NCBI RefSeq assembly: GCF_009806575.1
Contig: NZ_CP047095.1
Coordinates: 3,910,001-3,974,000, forward strand
Length of the DNA stretch: 64,000 nt
Source of the DNA: Rossellomorea marisflavi
Lineage (GTDB): Bacteria > Bacillota > Bacilli > Bacillales > Bacillaceae_B
Reading direction: 5' to 3'
This document shows, one piece after another, positions 9,499 through 18,050 of this stretch. Position 1 is the first letter of the stretch. Each line of letters opens with the position of its first letter. The translations under genes were made by a program, and so were the position numbers. The notes beneath the pieces are model-generated. The model did no database searches. It was not told where the DNA came from and saw only the letters and a list, made by a program, of their open reading frames with translations.

Positions 9499-9841
9499 CT
9501 TCCCCATCCTTTTTTCTATAATTTGCCTTCCTAGCCAACGACCTGAACGTGGACATCACCTGAGCGGATGAGCATTCAAACGAGTAGAAAAATAGGTTTG
9601 ATCAGAGCATGGTTCTTCAGGAATATGTATTCGTGCTGACCGCTTTTCCGAAAGCAGACGGGAAAGGCGGCAATATGATCCAAGCGAGTGATCTGTACGC
9701 ACATCAGGAACCCACCATCCAAAAATCATCAACATCCATCTTATAAACGCCTTCAAAAACAAGTCAATGGACTCAACAAAAGCTCTCAAAACTCCTAAAC
9801 AATCAACAAATACAGACGAGCCACCCGACAAAATACGATAA

Positions 9842-9944
9842 AAAGAACATAAATCACCTCATTTTGTTCTTTATAAAGAATTAACTAGATGCTACCATCC
9901 GGTTATCCGTATTGTCAATGTTGTTTGTGGATTGATTTTTGTTG
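9842..9944 (-). promoter_or_regulatory. Adhesin promoter with SinR-like operators
   Basis: On the minus strand TTGACA (9913-9918) and TAGCAT (9889-9894) are 18 bases apart. Downstream lie GTTCTTTATAAAGAA (plus strand 9866-9880) and ATGTTCTTT on the minus strand (9842-9850), both matching the GTTCTYT SinR operator consensus of B. subtilis. Upstream of the -35 is CAACAAAAATCAA (9932-9944), also present upstream of sipW. An AAATACG element (9831-9837) beside CGACAAA is likewise shared. The rest of 9508-10243 shows no convincing gene. Confidence 0.45.
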
Positions 9945-10243
9945 GAATATAAATGGGAGTTTGATATGGGGGAAATGAGGAGTTTTCGAGGCAAAGGATA
10001 TAAGTACAAGCCTTACACGGGAAATTTCAAGAATAAAAGGAGACGAATCTATGAAAACTGCCAAATGGCTGCCTTCACCTCGATAAGGTTTCTTACACAA
10101 CCATGTTTTTTACATACCTTTCTCCAAAACAGCTCACAACAAAAAAACCTCGAATGGCGTTAGCCAATCAAGGTTCCCAATTTCAATAAATATATTTACA
10201 AAATGTTATTAACTTCTATAGTAAGTTATATCTAACATCAACT

Positions 10244-10573
10244 TTAAAATATCTCTAGAATCTTCTCTTTCCATATTATCAGCAAATCTAGAAATTCCTC
10301 TGTTTCAATTTTATTCTCACAGTGTTCATCAATTCGGTAATGATGTTCAGCAATTGTGAAGTCTTTTTTGATCATTACACTTGTAGCATTTAATGTGATT
10401 TCAAAGTTTTCATTTATCCCTTCAAGAACATTCTTAACATACCCTATATACTCATCGGCTTCTTCTTCTGATGTAATATCTTGAATGAAATCCGAAAAAA
10501 CACTTAATTCCTCTGGTAACACGAGCATTAGATCACCAAATGGATCTTCCTTAAATTCATATAAGTACTTCAT
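10244..10573 (-). CDS. Likely immunity protein for the EndoU toxin
   Basis: 109-aa acidic cytosolic protein (LYEFKEDPFGDLMLVLPEEL start; Glu/Asp rich throughout) with AAAGGACG 10 bases before its ATG. It begins 16 bp after the toxin stop codon on the same strand, the standard place for the cognate immunity gene of a polymorphic toxin. I do not recognise its family; the role rests on position, small size and acidity, which would suit binding a basic nuclease domain. Low GC, like many toxin-immunity cassettes. Confidence 0.7.
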   Translation of the reverse strand: MKYLYEFKEDPFGDLMLVLPEELSVFSDFIQDITSEEEADEYIGYVKNVLEGINENFEITLNATSVMIKKDFTIAEHHYRIDEHCENKIETEEFLDLLIIWKEKILEIF

Positions 10574-10589
10574 ATATCCGCGTCCTTTA

Positions 10590-11780
10590 TTATTTTTTAT
10601 ACAATGGATAAGCTGTAGCTATTGAGCCATCTTTATTCAAGTACATTTCTATTTTTATTCCTGAAGATGTTACGCCTTTAAACTTATTAGGCCCTACTTG
10701 TTTTTTATTATCAAAAGCTTCATCTATAGCTTTTAGAACATCAACACGATTCCATTCCTTTGGGAAGAAGGTCGATTTGGCTACTTTCTCAACCCCATCA
10801 ATATCAACTTTAGCTCGATAAATGCCATTTTTATCAGGGATACTTTCACTCCCTTGAATAATCTTTCCACCCCTCATGCTCTCATGATGATATCCTACTG
10901 CTTTTCCACGTCTATTAATTTCACCGTGATAAATATGTTTCATTGTTTGATTATTATATTTACCCTTCCCACTAAACCGTACAATCGTATCCTTAGCCTT
11001 CCCAACTATCTCACGGGCTGACTTACCAATTCCCTCGGTTATCTCTCCAACCGTCTTCCCTGGTACATGACCAACGCCCTCCAACACCGGATCAAATCTA
11101 TTTAGTTGGCCAAACACATTAAAGTTCAAACTTAGTTCAATGTTCTTCACATTTTCCGCAGTCTGCTTCAAATATGCCGATGTTTTAGCAATTGGTCCCT
11201 TAATAACGGTGTTGTAGCTGGCTTGTGCCATTTTCTTGAGGACGGCGGGGTTGAGGACGTTTTTGGTTTGTTTGATTACCTCGGCTCCGTTCTCGATGAG
11301 TTTAAGAGCTTTCAGGCCCTTTACTCCCATTTTCCCTAGGAGAACCACGCCTTTGGCTGGTGGGAACAGGGTGGCAAGGGTCATTCCGGTGGCCATGGCG
11401 CGCTGCCAACCGGTGATTTTTTTGCCGGTGACGGGGTCGTATTCGGCGAAGATCCGTTCTGCATCGTATACGCCTAAGAGTTCGAGTCCAAACTCCCCGG
11501 TTTTATCCCAGCCATTTTTGTCGGCTTCCAGGATTTGAGCCCGTGTGAGCATGACGCCCTCTTGGAGTTCATCGAGTTTGGATTGGTATTTCTTCATGTG
11601 GTGTTCAAGCTCTGCTTGTACGTCCTTGATTCGCCCAGTATTAGCCTGAGTGATACCAACGAGGAAAGAGCTGAACGTCCAACTCAGTTTACCTAGGGCA
11701 TCGTCCACCTTGTCTTCTGATTTCTGGATGCCATCTGCCAATTCCTTTAACTGATCAGGATCGACTTTGATCTCTGTCAT
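10590..11780 (-). CDS. Type VII-secreted polymorphic toxin, EndoU nuclease
   Basis: 396 aa, no Sec signal. The N-terminal 90 residues are a WXG/LXG-like helical hairpin (IKVDPDQLKELADGI; a W at about 29), the usual export domain for the ESX/Yuk system. Residues about 90-170 form a pre-toxin TG-like segment (GVYDAERIFAEYDPVTGKKI). The C-terminal 125 residues match bacterial EndoU: HIYHGEIN...GKAVGYHHESM, FFPKEWNRVDVLKAI and GIKIEMYLNKDGSIATAYPL, so it should cleave RNA. The gene overlaps the upstream partner gene by 4 bp and is followed by the immunity gene. The 3' part (toxin tip and immunity gene) is more AT-rich than the 5' part, typical of exchangeable toxin tips. Confidence 0.85.
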   Translation of the reverse strand: MTEIKVDPDQLKELADGIQKSEDKVDDALGKLSWTFSSFLVGITQANTGRIKDVQAELEHHMKKYQSKLDELQEGVMLTRAQILEADKNGWDKTGEFGLELLGVYDAERIFAEYDPVTGKKITGWQRAMATGMTLATLFPPAKGVVLLGKMGVKGLKALKLIENGAEVIKQTKNVLNPAVLKKMAQASYNTVIKGPIAKTSAYLKQTAENVKNIELSLNFNVFGQLNRFDPVLEGVGHVPGKTVGEITEGIGKSAREIVGKAKDTIVRFSGKGKYNNQTMKHIYHGEINRRGKAVGYHHESMRGGKIIQGSESIPDKNGIYRAKVDIDGVEKVAKSTFFPKEWNRVDVLKAIDEAFDNKKQVGPNKFKGVTSSGIKIEMYLNKDGSIATAYPLYKK

Positions 11781-12070
11781 TTCAGCTCCCTCACTTTCTC
11801 AAAGAGCCGATCGATTTCGCTATTTATTTCAGCCATGAGGTCCCTATGAACATCATACACAATCTGCTCCGTCTGGTTCAATTCTTCCACTAACGAATCA
11901 TATGCTTGTCGGGTTTTACCGCTCCATTCACTGGAATAAGTCTGATTAGTATGTCGAAAGAGCCCCGCACTGTCTTCAAATTCTATGAGAGCTTCCCTAA
12001 CATTCTCAAGATTATTGGTCAGGGCCGCCGCTTCGGCTAAATATTTACTCCGCTTCAGCTCACGTTCCAC
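11777..12070 (-). CDS. WXG100-like helical partner of the toxin
   Basis: 97 aa, all helical, with WSGKTRQAYDSL near the middle (a WxG turn) and heptad-like Leu/Glu segments on both sides. It resembles the small helical proteins encoded just ahead of LXG toxins in Firmicutes, which bind the toxin N-terminus and help target it to the type VII machine. Overlaps the toxin gene by 4 bp (ATGA), so the two are translationally coupled. The start is uncertain: the GTG at 12070 has only a weak site, while a strong GGGAGGG lies at 12098-12104, ideally spaced only for an in-frame ATC at 12091. Confidence 0.7.
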   Translation of the reverse strand: MERELKRSKYLAEAAALTNNLENVREALIEFEDSAGLFRHTNQTYSSEWSGKTRQAYDSLVEELNQTEQIVYDVHRDLMAEINSEIDRLFEKVRELK

Positions 12071-12089
12071 TTCTTTTAAGACGTCTAAG

Positions 12090-12529
12090 ATAACAAGCCC
12101 TCCCTTTTACAGTATTCTTCCAATTCTATTCTACTGGAAAATCACTACCATCTGAATGGATCATATGAACCAATTGTGATGGCTCTAACATGTGATAAAC
12201 TCGCAAAAATGTTGCCATTAAAGACGTTCAACCCTATAAGGTCAAATGTACCATTTTGTATTATTTATGTAGTTAGAAGCAGCTCTGCTGCACAACCGGT
12301 TAGACTACCACTTTAAGCAGAGCTTCCTCGATTCCTGCTGTCGAAATCAATTGAATCCCACCGAAAATTCAGTTTTTATTTTCCATAAAAGGTTTTATTC
12401 TGGTAATATAAGGTGAGAAACGACGGGGAAGGATGACCCGGTTCAACCGTCCCCTATTGTGAAGATAGTAGACAACCAGATGATTCTTGAGGATTTACAT
12501 ATATTTTTGAAAGTTTAGGAGGAAGTGCG
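12090..12529. other. Intergenic region between toxin and deacetylase genes
   Basis: No gene seen. It must hold the promoters for the minus-strand toxin genes and for the plus-strand deacetylase. A weak hairpin (GACGG at 12422-12426 with CCGTC at 12447-12451) lies in the deacetylase leader, and TAATAT at about 12405 could be its -10 box. Confidence 0.3.
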
Positions 12530-13333
12530 ATGGCTCGGCGCAGACGATTGAATAGAAGGGGGAAGATCGCGGTGGGGCTTTTGGTTGCCTTGACTGCGGC
12601 TCTGTTCTTCTTCCTGGGGGGAAATGATAAGAAAGAGCCGCAAAAGCCGGTGAAGTCGGCTTCTGCTGGTGTGGTAGAAGAAAAACCCATTCTTGAAAAA
12701 AGTGATCTTTACCTGACATTTGACGACGGTCCGTCTGAGGAGTCGGGTCGTCTTCTTGATATCTTGAATGAATTCAATATGAAAGCCACCTTCTTCATGC
12801 TCGGACCCCATATGGAGAACCATTCAGAGGTCGTCAAGCGGATGAAGGAGGAGGGATTTGGTCTTGCCCTTCATGGTACTTCTCATCAAACAGAGGAAAT
12901 CTACAGCGGACCTCTGGCGCCGCTTCATGAAATGGTGGAAGCGCAAGCCATCCTTGAGGAACAGACGGGGGTGAAGTCCTCTCTCATCCGCCTGCCCTAT
13001 GGGAGCGTTCCTTACCTGACGGTGGAAATGCGCGGGAATCTGTCACAAAAGGGGTTCCGCATTTGGGACTGGGACATCGACAGCCGTGACTGGGAGCTGA
13101 AGGATGAGCGGTTTATCCAGCACACTATAGAAAGGATCGAGCATATGATCGATGCAGGGGAATCGCCCGTCGTCCTCCTCCATGACCGCCCCGAGCTCAC
13201 CGACTACCTGCCTGAGCTCCTCCGTTTCATTGAAATCAAGGGATACAAGACGGGCGTTTTGACCGACGAGATGCAGCCGGTGACGTTTCATTGTGAGGGA
13301 CGATGCCATTCCTATGTGGCGAATGAGGGGTAA
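12530..13333 (+). CDS. Polysaccharide deacetylase (NodB domain)
   Basis: 267 aa; GGAGGAAGTGCG precedes the ATG. One N-terminal membrane segment (VGLLVALTAALFFFLGG) puts the NodB domain outside. All family motifs are visible: TFDDGP with the catalytic base and metal Asp (about residue 63), HGTSH (metal histidines), RLPYGS, DIDSRDW, and LLHD with the last catalytic His. It should remove N-acetyl (or O-acetyl) groups from cell-wall or secreted glycans; peptidoglycan GlcNAc/MurNAc deacetylases of the PgdA/PdaA type are the closest functional group, but substrate is not readable. The short C-terminal tail has two Cys (HCEGRC). Single-gene unit ending at the terminator 13338-13373. Confidence 0.88.
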   Translation: MARRRRLNRRGKIAVGLLVALTAALFFFLGGNDKKEPQKPVKSASAGVVEEKPILEKSDLYLTFDDGPSEESGRLLDILNEFNMKATFFMLGPHMENHSEVVKRMKEEGFGLALHGTSHQTEEIYSGPLAPLHEMVEAQAILEEQTGVKSSLIRLPYGSVPYLTVEMRGNLSQKGFRIWDWDIDSRDWELKDERFIQHTIERIEHMIDAGESPVVLLHDRPELTDYLPELLRFIEIKGYKTGVLTDEMQPVTFHCEGRCHSYVANEG

Positions 13334-13337
13334 ATCG

Positions 13338-13373
13338 AAAGAACCGAATGGGTGCAGTCCGTTCGGTTCTTTT
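13338..13373 (+). terminator. Intrinsic terminator of the deacetylase gene
   Basis: AAAGAACCGAA and TTCGGTTCTTT arms with a 13-base loop and a short T tail. Confidence 0.8.
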
Positions 13374-13476
13374 CATTTGTAGAAAGATGCTTGCGAGGTT
13401 GTTTATTTCCGGGCTTTGTTCTCTTTATAGAATACAGTCCCTTGGCTGAATACACGCAAAGGAATGATGGCTACCC

Positions 13477-14514
13477 ATGATCACCTTACTTTCGACCACT
13501 TACATTGTACAATCCGGAGACACATTGTATAGCATCGCACGGCGCTTTGATGTGACCGTAGCACAACTGAAGATATGGAACGGACTGCCGTCAGATACCA
13601 TCCAAGTCGGACAGGTCCTCGTCGTCAGCGCCACTCCGGAATCGGACCGTCCCCTTACGACTTACACGGTCAAGGCCGGAGACACGCTCTACAGCATTGC
13701 CGGGCGTTTTGAGATGACCCTTGATGAAATCATGAGCCTCAATCGCATTACCGATCCGAGCCGCATACAAGTAGGACAAGTCCTTCAGGTGTATGACAAC
13801 AGCGGCGAACCCGCTCCCGAGCTCACCACCTATGTCGTCCGAGCCGGCGATACCCTCTATAGCATCGCACGGCGCTTCGGCATGACCCTTGATGAAATCA
13901 TGAGTCTAAATGACATTACCGACCCTAGCCGTATCCAAGTCGGGCAGGTCCTTCAAGTCTATGACAACGGAGGGAACGGGGAAGCACCGGTGCGCGTGAC
14001 GGCGAGTCAGTTGAACGCAATTGGCTGGTCTTACAATTATCTATCCGACAGCATCCTGGCTGATCTGAATCTCTGCCTGGAGCGATTCCAGATCACAACC
14101 AAATCCCGCTTATGCCATTTCCTGAGCCAGTGCAGCCACGAGTCCGGCGCCGGCCGCTATACAGCCGAAATCGCCGATGGCTCGGCCTACGAAGGCAGAC
14201 AGGACCTCGGGAACATTTACCCGGGCGACGGGCCGAAGTTCAAAGGCGGAGGATACATCCAGCTCACCGGGCGCTACAACTACACCCTCTTCTCACAGTC
14301 TGTCGGTGACCCGGAGATCGTCAACCAGGGAGTTTACTATGTCGCTGAACATTATCCGTGGCAAAGTGCCGGCTTCTGGTGGGAGCTGAACAATATGAAC
14401 GCCCTTTGTGATACCAACCCGACGGTGCGTCAGGTCACGCTCAAGGTAAACGGAGGAACCAGAGGGTTGGAAGAGCGGACGCGGTATTATGAGAAATGTG
14501 TGGCGATCTTTTAG
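13477..14514 (+). CDS. Triple-LysM GH19 chitinase-like hydrolase
   Basis: 345 aa. Three LysM modules (residues about 8-52, 61-106, 116-161; [13 protein letters not shown] and [15 protein letters not shown]) bind GlcNAc-containing glycans. Residues about 175-345 match glycoside hydrolase family 19: [12 protein letters not shown] with the catalytic Glu, then [15 protein letters not shown] and the C-terminal [15 protein letters not shown]. It should cleave chitin or peptidoglycan glycan strands. There is no signal peptide, unusual for a LysM hydrolase; release by mother-cell lysis (spore coat or cortex) or a phage-endolysin origin would explain that. LysM 2 and 3 are near-identical and look recently duplicated. 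AAAGGA lies 12 bases before the ATG. Followed by a terminator. Confidence 0.88.
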   Translation: MITLLSTTYIVQSGDTLYSIARRFDVTVAQLKIWNGLPSDTIQVGQVLVVSATPESDRPLTTYTVKAGDTLYSIAGRFEMTLDEIMSLNRITDPSRIQVGQVLQVYDNSGEPAPELTTYVVRAGDTLYSIARRFGMTLDEIMSLNDITDPSRIQVGQVLQVYDNGGNGEAPVRVTASQLNAIGWSYNYLSDSILADLNLCLERFQITTKSRLCHFLSQCSHESGAGRYTAEIADGSAYEGRQDLGNIYPGDGPKFKGGGYIQLTGRYNYTLFSQSVGDPEIVNQGVYYVAEHYPWQSAGFWWELNNMNALCDTNPTVRQVTLKVNGGTRGLEERTRYYEKCVAIF

Positions 14515-14541
14515 TTCTATGATTCTCAAGGTAACTGGAAG

Positions 14542-14576
14542 GGAGTAGTCCAACTAACGTTGGGCCACTCTTTTTT
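14542..14576 (+). terminator. Intrinsic terminator of the GH19 gene
   Basis: Imperfect 12-bp stem (GAGTAGTCCAAC with GTTGGGCCACTC) and six T residues. Nothing else is seen between here and the IS3 remnant. Confidence 0.65.
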
Positions 14577-14806
14577 GCTAAACGTTTGATTAAAGTAAGG
14601 CTATCCGCTTATTAGATTAGGTGGATGATATATCCTTTAAGGGAGAGAATCGAGATCAGCAAGGAAGGAATGCCAAGCTAACATCCTATATTTTTTATAA
14701 AATCTATATCTATCCATAGATGCGGTAACTTTACCTATAAATATAAACAAGATAGTGGTTTCTTTCAACACAGCACAAAAAAATGGAGTTTCAATCTGAT
14801 TTAAAG

Positions 14807-15217
14807 TCAATCTGGTTTACCCGCCAGTCCCATCTCTCTCATGAGTCGAAGAATGGTCTTTGGATCATGCTGAAAGCCCATCATCTTCAAATGTTCTGTC
14901 ACCCGCCGATAGGCGTAGCGCCCCTCGTACGTATGGGCAACCAGAAGGATCTGGGCTTTGACGTCGGCATATTTGTCCGGGCGGTCCAACCGTTGTTCCC
15001 AATAATAATAGGTGCTGCGAGGAATCTCTGCTACTTCCACCAGAGACATAACATCGTATTGCTCTTTAAGTTCCTGGATTACTCTTGCCTTTGTCTTATT
15101 GGAATACTGTTCTTGCTCACCAGCAAGCTTGATCAGACACTTTTCGTAGGCAGTTACAATAGAAGAACATGATACTCCACTTGAATGATTGGATGACTCC
15201 TTCAATCTTATCGACAT
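14807..15217 (-). pseudogene. IS3-family (IS150-like) transposase fragment
   Basis: Residues from about 35 read NKTKARVIQELKEQYDV...VAEIPRSTYYYWEQR, then a Tyr/Arg-rich HTH_21 segment and DPKTILRLMREMGLAGK, the N-terminal part of OrfB of IS150-like elements. The rve integrase core with the DDE residues is absent, so this copy is inactive. The first 30 residues look like scrambled orfA/orfB junction. A second, more decayed relative lies at 20283-20560 in the same orientation, on the other side of the sipW-tasA region. Confidence 0.8.
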
Positions 15218-15474
15218 TGTCCAGCGACTCCTTAATTTTGAGAGAATTTCTTATGAGAGGTTTGGCAACTGGTTACACATGTTCTCTCTTAAACCAGTGA
15301 CATCCACCTTTATATCGGCTGAATTTTTGCATAGTTAAAGAGTGATACATGTACCGTTTCAGTGAAAATTTATATAAGATTAAATAGAACAAAAAAGACG
15401 TCCAATCGTCTATAAGCCTTACGATAATGACTTGCTCTGCAGTACATTACCCGCTCCTATAAAGCATTCCCCAT

Positions 15475-15517
15475 AAAAAAATCCGACACTGTTAGACTGG
15501 CTAACAATATCGGAGCC
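15475..15517 (-). terminator. Terminator of the sipW-tasA operon
   Basis: Arms TCCGATATTGTTAG and CTAACAGTGTCGGA on the minus strand, followed by seven T residues, 24 bp past the last gene of the operon. The stretch 15218-15474 shows no gene. Confidence 0.85.
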
Positions 15518-15540
15518 TCAATCCAATTGATGATACGAAT

Positions 15541-16119
15541 TCACTCTACTTCCACCGACTTATCAGATTGAACAGTCACTTCATTGGCTGCCGGTGCTGA
15601 TTTATCTTCTTCTTTAGGAGGTTCAGGAGTTGATGCTTCCGGTGCAGCCTCGGCAGGCTCTTCCACAGCCGGTGGACTTTCAGGCTCCTGCTTCACTTCC
15701 TCTTTTGCGGGTTCAGGGGCCTTCTCTACTGGGGCAGGCTTCTTCTGAGGTTCAGGCGTTTTAACAGGCTCCTTCTCCTTCTCCTTTTCTTCTACTTTAG
15801 GAGATGGTTCCTGTGCCTTTGTCTCGTTTTCTTCCTTCACGCCCTTCGGCTTATCGCCGTCCTTACAATGAGGATTATTCGTCTTTTTGCCTTTTTCACA
15901 GTGACAATTCGGCTTATCCTTTGCCCCGTGCCCATGACACTTATTGTCACTCTCACTATCACCTTCATCTTGAAAGGTAAGCGTCATTTCGAAACTCGTT
16001 TGTTTCGTGTCATAGAATAAAGCATACGTGTTAAATGTATGCAGCTGCTTGGTCAGGAGGAAACTGCTGAACCCGATTGCCAAGATGAGATAGAACAGAC
16101 GCAGTTTTGATGATTTCAT
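15541..16119 (-). CDS. TapA-like Cys/His-rich surface protein
   Basis: 192 aa. An N-terminal hydrophobic segment (LRLFYLILAIGFSSFLL) is followed by YALFYDTKQTSFEMTLTF, recalling the start of B. subtilis TapA (YqxM), which also has an early membrane segment and a nearby Cys/His cluster. Next is a compact KCHGHGAKD...NCHCEKG...NPHCKDGD cluster with four Cys and four His, possibly metal- or disulfide-stabilised, then a long low-complexity Pro/Glu/Lys tail to the end. Its start overlaps the stop of the upstream TasA/CalY gene (TAATG), so it is coupled. By analogy it may anchor or nucleate the TasA-type fibres. Homology to TapA is only suggestive. Confidence 0.65.
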   Translation of the reverse strand: MKSSKLRLFYLILAIGFSSFLLTKQLHTFNTYALFYDTKQTSFEMTLTFQDEGDSESDNKCHGHGAKDKPNCHCEKGKKTNNPHCKDGDKPKGVKEENETKAQEPSPKVEEKEKEKEPVKTPEPQKKPAPVEKAPEPAKEEVKQEPESPPAVEEPAEAAPEASTPEPPKEEDKSAPAANEVTVQSDKSVEVE

Positions 16120-16709
16120 TATTCTTGACCTGCGTATAGAGTGAGGTCGAAGTCTGTACGAGCACCCTGTACTTCGTTTCCTGCAGCATGGCTAAGAGTG
16201 GCAACAATTTTGTATTGTTCACGATTATACTGCTGGGCTGATCCCTTGGGTGACAACGTTCTTTGATGAAGGAGTCCAGGTTTCCCTTTTAATTCTCCCA
16301 AAGTACCATTAAAGACTTTTTTCCCAGAGCGATCCGTAATTAAAAACGTTAAATTCTCTTCCAATGACTTTCTTGCTGCTTCATTGTCCTCTGCTCCTGA
16401 TATTGAATGAATCGTAATGCTCACATTTTTCATCACTGCATTTACGCTTCCATCATTCTGAACGGCAAAGTACTTTTCCGCAGATTTCTTACCGGGTTTC
16501 CAGTATCCATCCCCTTCGTATGGTCCTTCTGGGAAACTAAAAAACAGTGGCTCTGGAAGTTCTTCATATGCAGAGATTTTCAACGTACCCATCTCAATCT
16601 TGTTCCCTGCACTTGAAGCCTCTGAATAGAAATCGGAATAGGTGGTTCCACCGAAACCGGAACTAAATAACGCTGCGCCAAGGACAACAGCCAAGTGTCT
16701 TTTCTTCAT
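16119..16709 (-). CDS. TasA/CalY (camelysin) family protein, second copy
   Basis: 196 aa. Signal peptide, then the family hallmark TYSDFYSEASSAGNKIEMGTL directly after the cleavage region, the same arrangement as TasA/CalY where SipW cuts. The rest is a beta-rich jelly-roll-like domain (FAVQNDGSVNAVMKNVSITI; FLITDRSGKKVFNGTL). Compared with the first copy it has an extra insert (PEPLFFSFPEGPYEGDGYW), so it is a paralogue rather than a duplicate; it may be a minor fibre subunit. It is 67 bp downstream of copy 1 with a hairpin between, and overlaps the TapA-like gene by one base. Confidence 0.85.
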   Translation of the reverse strand: MKKRHLAVVLGAALFSSGFGGTTYSDFYSEASSAGNKIEMGTLKISAYEELPEPLFFSFPEGPYEGDGYWKPGKKSAEKYFAVQNDGSVNAVMKNVSITIHSISGAEDNEAARKSLEENLTFLITDRSGKKVFNGTLGELKGKPGLLHQRTLSPKGSAQQYNREQYKIVATLSHAAGNEVQGARTDFDLTLYAGQE

Positions 16710-16736
16710 GAATTCAACACCCTTCTAGTAAAGATA

Positions 16737-16764
16737 AAGCCGGACCTTTGGTAGCGCCCGGCTA
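16737..16764 (-). terminator. Intercistronic hairpin (partial terminator)
   Basis: AGCCGGGCG and GTCCGGCTT form a stem between the two TasA/CalY genes, followed on the minus strand by TATCTTT. The tail is poor, so it may lower rather than stop expression of the downstream genes, or stabilise the upstream message. Confidence 0.5.
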
Positions 16765-16776
16765 TGAATTAGAGAG

Positions 16777-17343
16777 TTAGTCTTTTTGAGAGAGTTTCCA
16801 AGAAATATTTCCGGAGAGCTTCAAGCCTTGAAGGTGATTCTGGTTACCACTAACTCTGTTTACTTTTACAACTGGCTTTATTGTATAACTTTGACCAGCA
16901 GCAAGAGTCTGTCCTGCTAGATAGGCATTTGCTTGATCGTACAGAGCAGGAAGTTGACCAATTGGTACTTCACCAATAGAAGATCCATTTACATAAAGAC
17001 CAATTTTAATATCGTTATATTTCGATAGGTCACTGATGTTATTTCCATTTCCATCTTTTAAGATGTAACTATCCACATTCACAGATAGTTTCCCATCTAA
17101 AGTACCATTATTTTTCACTGTGATGCTTTGACCTTCCACTACAGATCCTGGCTTTAAGTTTTCACCGTTCAATAATGCTCCAACATCTCCCGTTTGCTGA
17201 AGCTTCAATGTACCAAGCTCAATTTTATTCCCTGAAGAACTAGCTTCCGAGAAGAAATCCGAATAAGTGCCTGTAGACGCTCCAGCTCCGATTACCAATG
17301 CTCCAGCCATCATGGTTCCGATAAGTGCTTTTTTCATTTTCAT
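16777..17343 (-). CDS. tasA: TasA/CalY (camelysin) matrix fibre protein
   Basis: Major biofilm-fibre-type protein, exported and processed by SipW. After the signal peptide (KKALIGTMMAGALVIGAGAS) comes TYSDFFSEASSSGNKIELGTL, the conserved start of the mature protein; the remainder is a beta-sandwich with VEGQSITVKNNGTLDGKLSV. Length (about 188 aa) is closer to CalY of the B. cereus group than to the 261-aa TasA. I place the start at the ATG at 17343, which has GGGGGA 10 bases upstream; two earlier in-frame ATGs (17361, 17352) have worse spacing. Second gene of the sipW operon, about 140 bp after sipW. Gene name given by analogy. Confidence 0.85.
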   Translation of the reverse strand: MKMKKALIGTMMAGALVIGAGASTGTYSDFFSEASSSGNKIELGTLKLQQTGDVGALLNGENLKPGSVVEGQSITVKNNGTLDGKLSVNVDSYILKDGNGNNISDLSKYNDIKIGLYVNGSSIGEVPIGQLPALYDQANAYLAGQTLAAGQSYTIKPVVKVNRVSGNQNHLQGLKLSGNISWKLSQKD

Positions 17344-17481
17344 TATTTTCATTTCCCCCATCGTTTTAATTGTTTTTGACCGTACGAACTAATGAATGGT
17401 ATTAGACAGATGAATCAGGCAATGATTGTATGTACCTGATAATGCGCTGCTTCCTCACCTCCCTTCATGCTTCAACGGATA

Positions 17482-18030
17482 TTACGATTCCACTGGGTAT
17501 GGGCGGCTGCCGCGGTCTTTTTTGTTTTTTCGCTTTGTGATGAATTCCATGATGATCAGGGTAAGACCAGGAATTCCGATGAGGACGATCATGCCCCAGA
17601 TACCTGTTACTTTATCCATCAGGAGACCGAAAGCAGGAATTCGTGCTACATAGGTTCCGCGCATTTCGTCTCCTTTGATCATTTCCGGATCTTTTGAAGG
17701 ATTGGCATCCCCTTTTGTTTGATACGATAGGCCGCCGTCTTCCTTCATTGAGGTGATGCGGTGGGTCACGAGCTTTCCGTTATGTTCGAATGTGACGATG
17801 TCACCTTTTTTCATTTCCTTCACAGGGGTGTCTTTCACGATGATCATGTCACCTGGCTCGATGACCGGGCGCATGCTTCCCGATAAGACGGTCAGGAATT
17901 TGTAGCCAAAGACTGAAGGAATCTCTCCCGGGTTCATTTTGGTTTGAGCGAACAGCATGACATTGAATGCGACGAAAAGCGCCAGTACCCCCATTAACAG
18001 ATAGCCAAAGATCTTCCCTACTTTTTTCAC
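17482..18030 (-). CDS. sipW: ER-type signal peptidase I (SipW)
   Basis: 182 aa. It cleaves the signal peptides of TasA-like proteins at the outer face of the membrane. N-terminal membrane segment (FGYLLMGVLALFVAFNVMLF), catalytic Ser in TVLSGSMRP, and LVTHRI where bacterial-type enzymes have Lys, the Ser/His arrangement of the archaeal/ER subclass. A C-terminal membrane segment (WGMIVLIGIPGLTLIIMEFI) and a basic tail complete it. The start is the GTG at 18030 with AAGGGGG 7 bases before it; the longer reading frame upstream is leader. First gene of the operon sipW-tasA-tasA2-tapA-like, unlike B. subtilis where tapA comes first. Confidence 0.9.
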   Translation of the reverse strand: MKKVGKIFGYLLMGVLALFVAFNVMLFAQTKMNPGEIPSVFGYKFLTVLSGSMRPVIEPGDMIIVKDTPVKEMKKGDIVTFEHNGKLVTHRITSMKEDGGLSYQTKGDANPSKDPEMIKGDEMRGTYVARIPAFGLLMDKVTGIWGMIVLIGIPGLTLIIMEFITKRKNKKDRGSRPYPVES

Positions 18031-18050
18031 TGTTATCCCCCTTGATTTTT

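Noticed and set aside
9640..9720. Possible riboswitch in the adhesin leader
   Set aside because: Short complementary GC-rich pieces (CTTTCCG, CGGGAAAG) suggest folding, but I could not match any known riboswitch core.
9556..9831. 91-codon minus-strand frame upstream of the adhesin
   Set aside because: No ribosome site, odd composition (Trp/Cys/Arg-rich tail), and it covers the likely leader of the adhesin transcript.
14783..15172. 129-codon plus-strand frame
   Set aside because: It lies opposite the IS3 transposase fragment; the similar frame at 20331-20630 is opposite the second remnant. Both are shadows.
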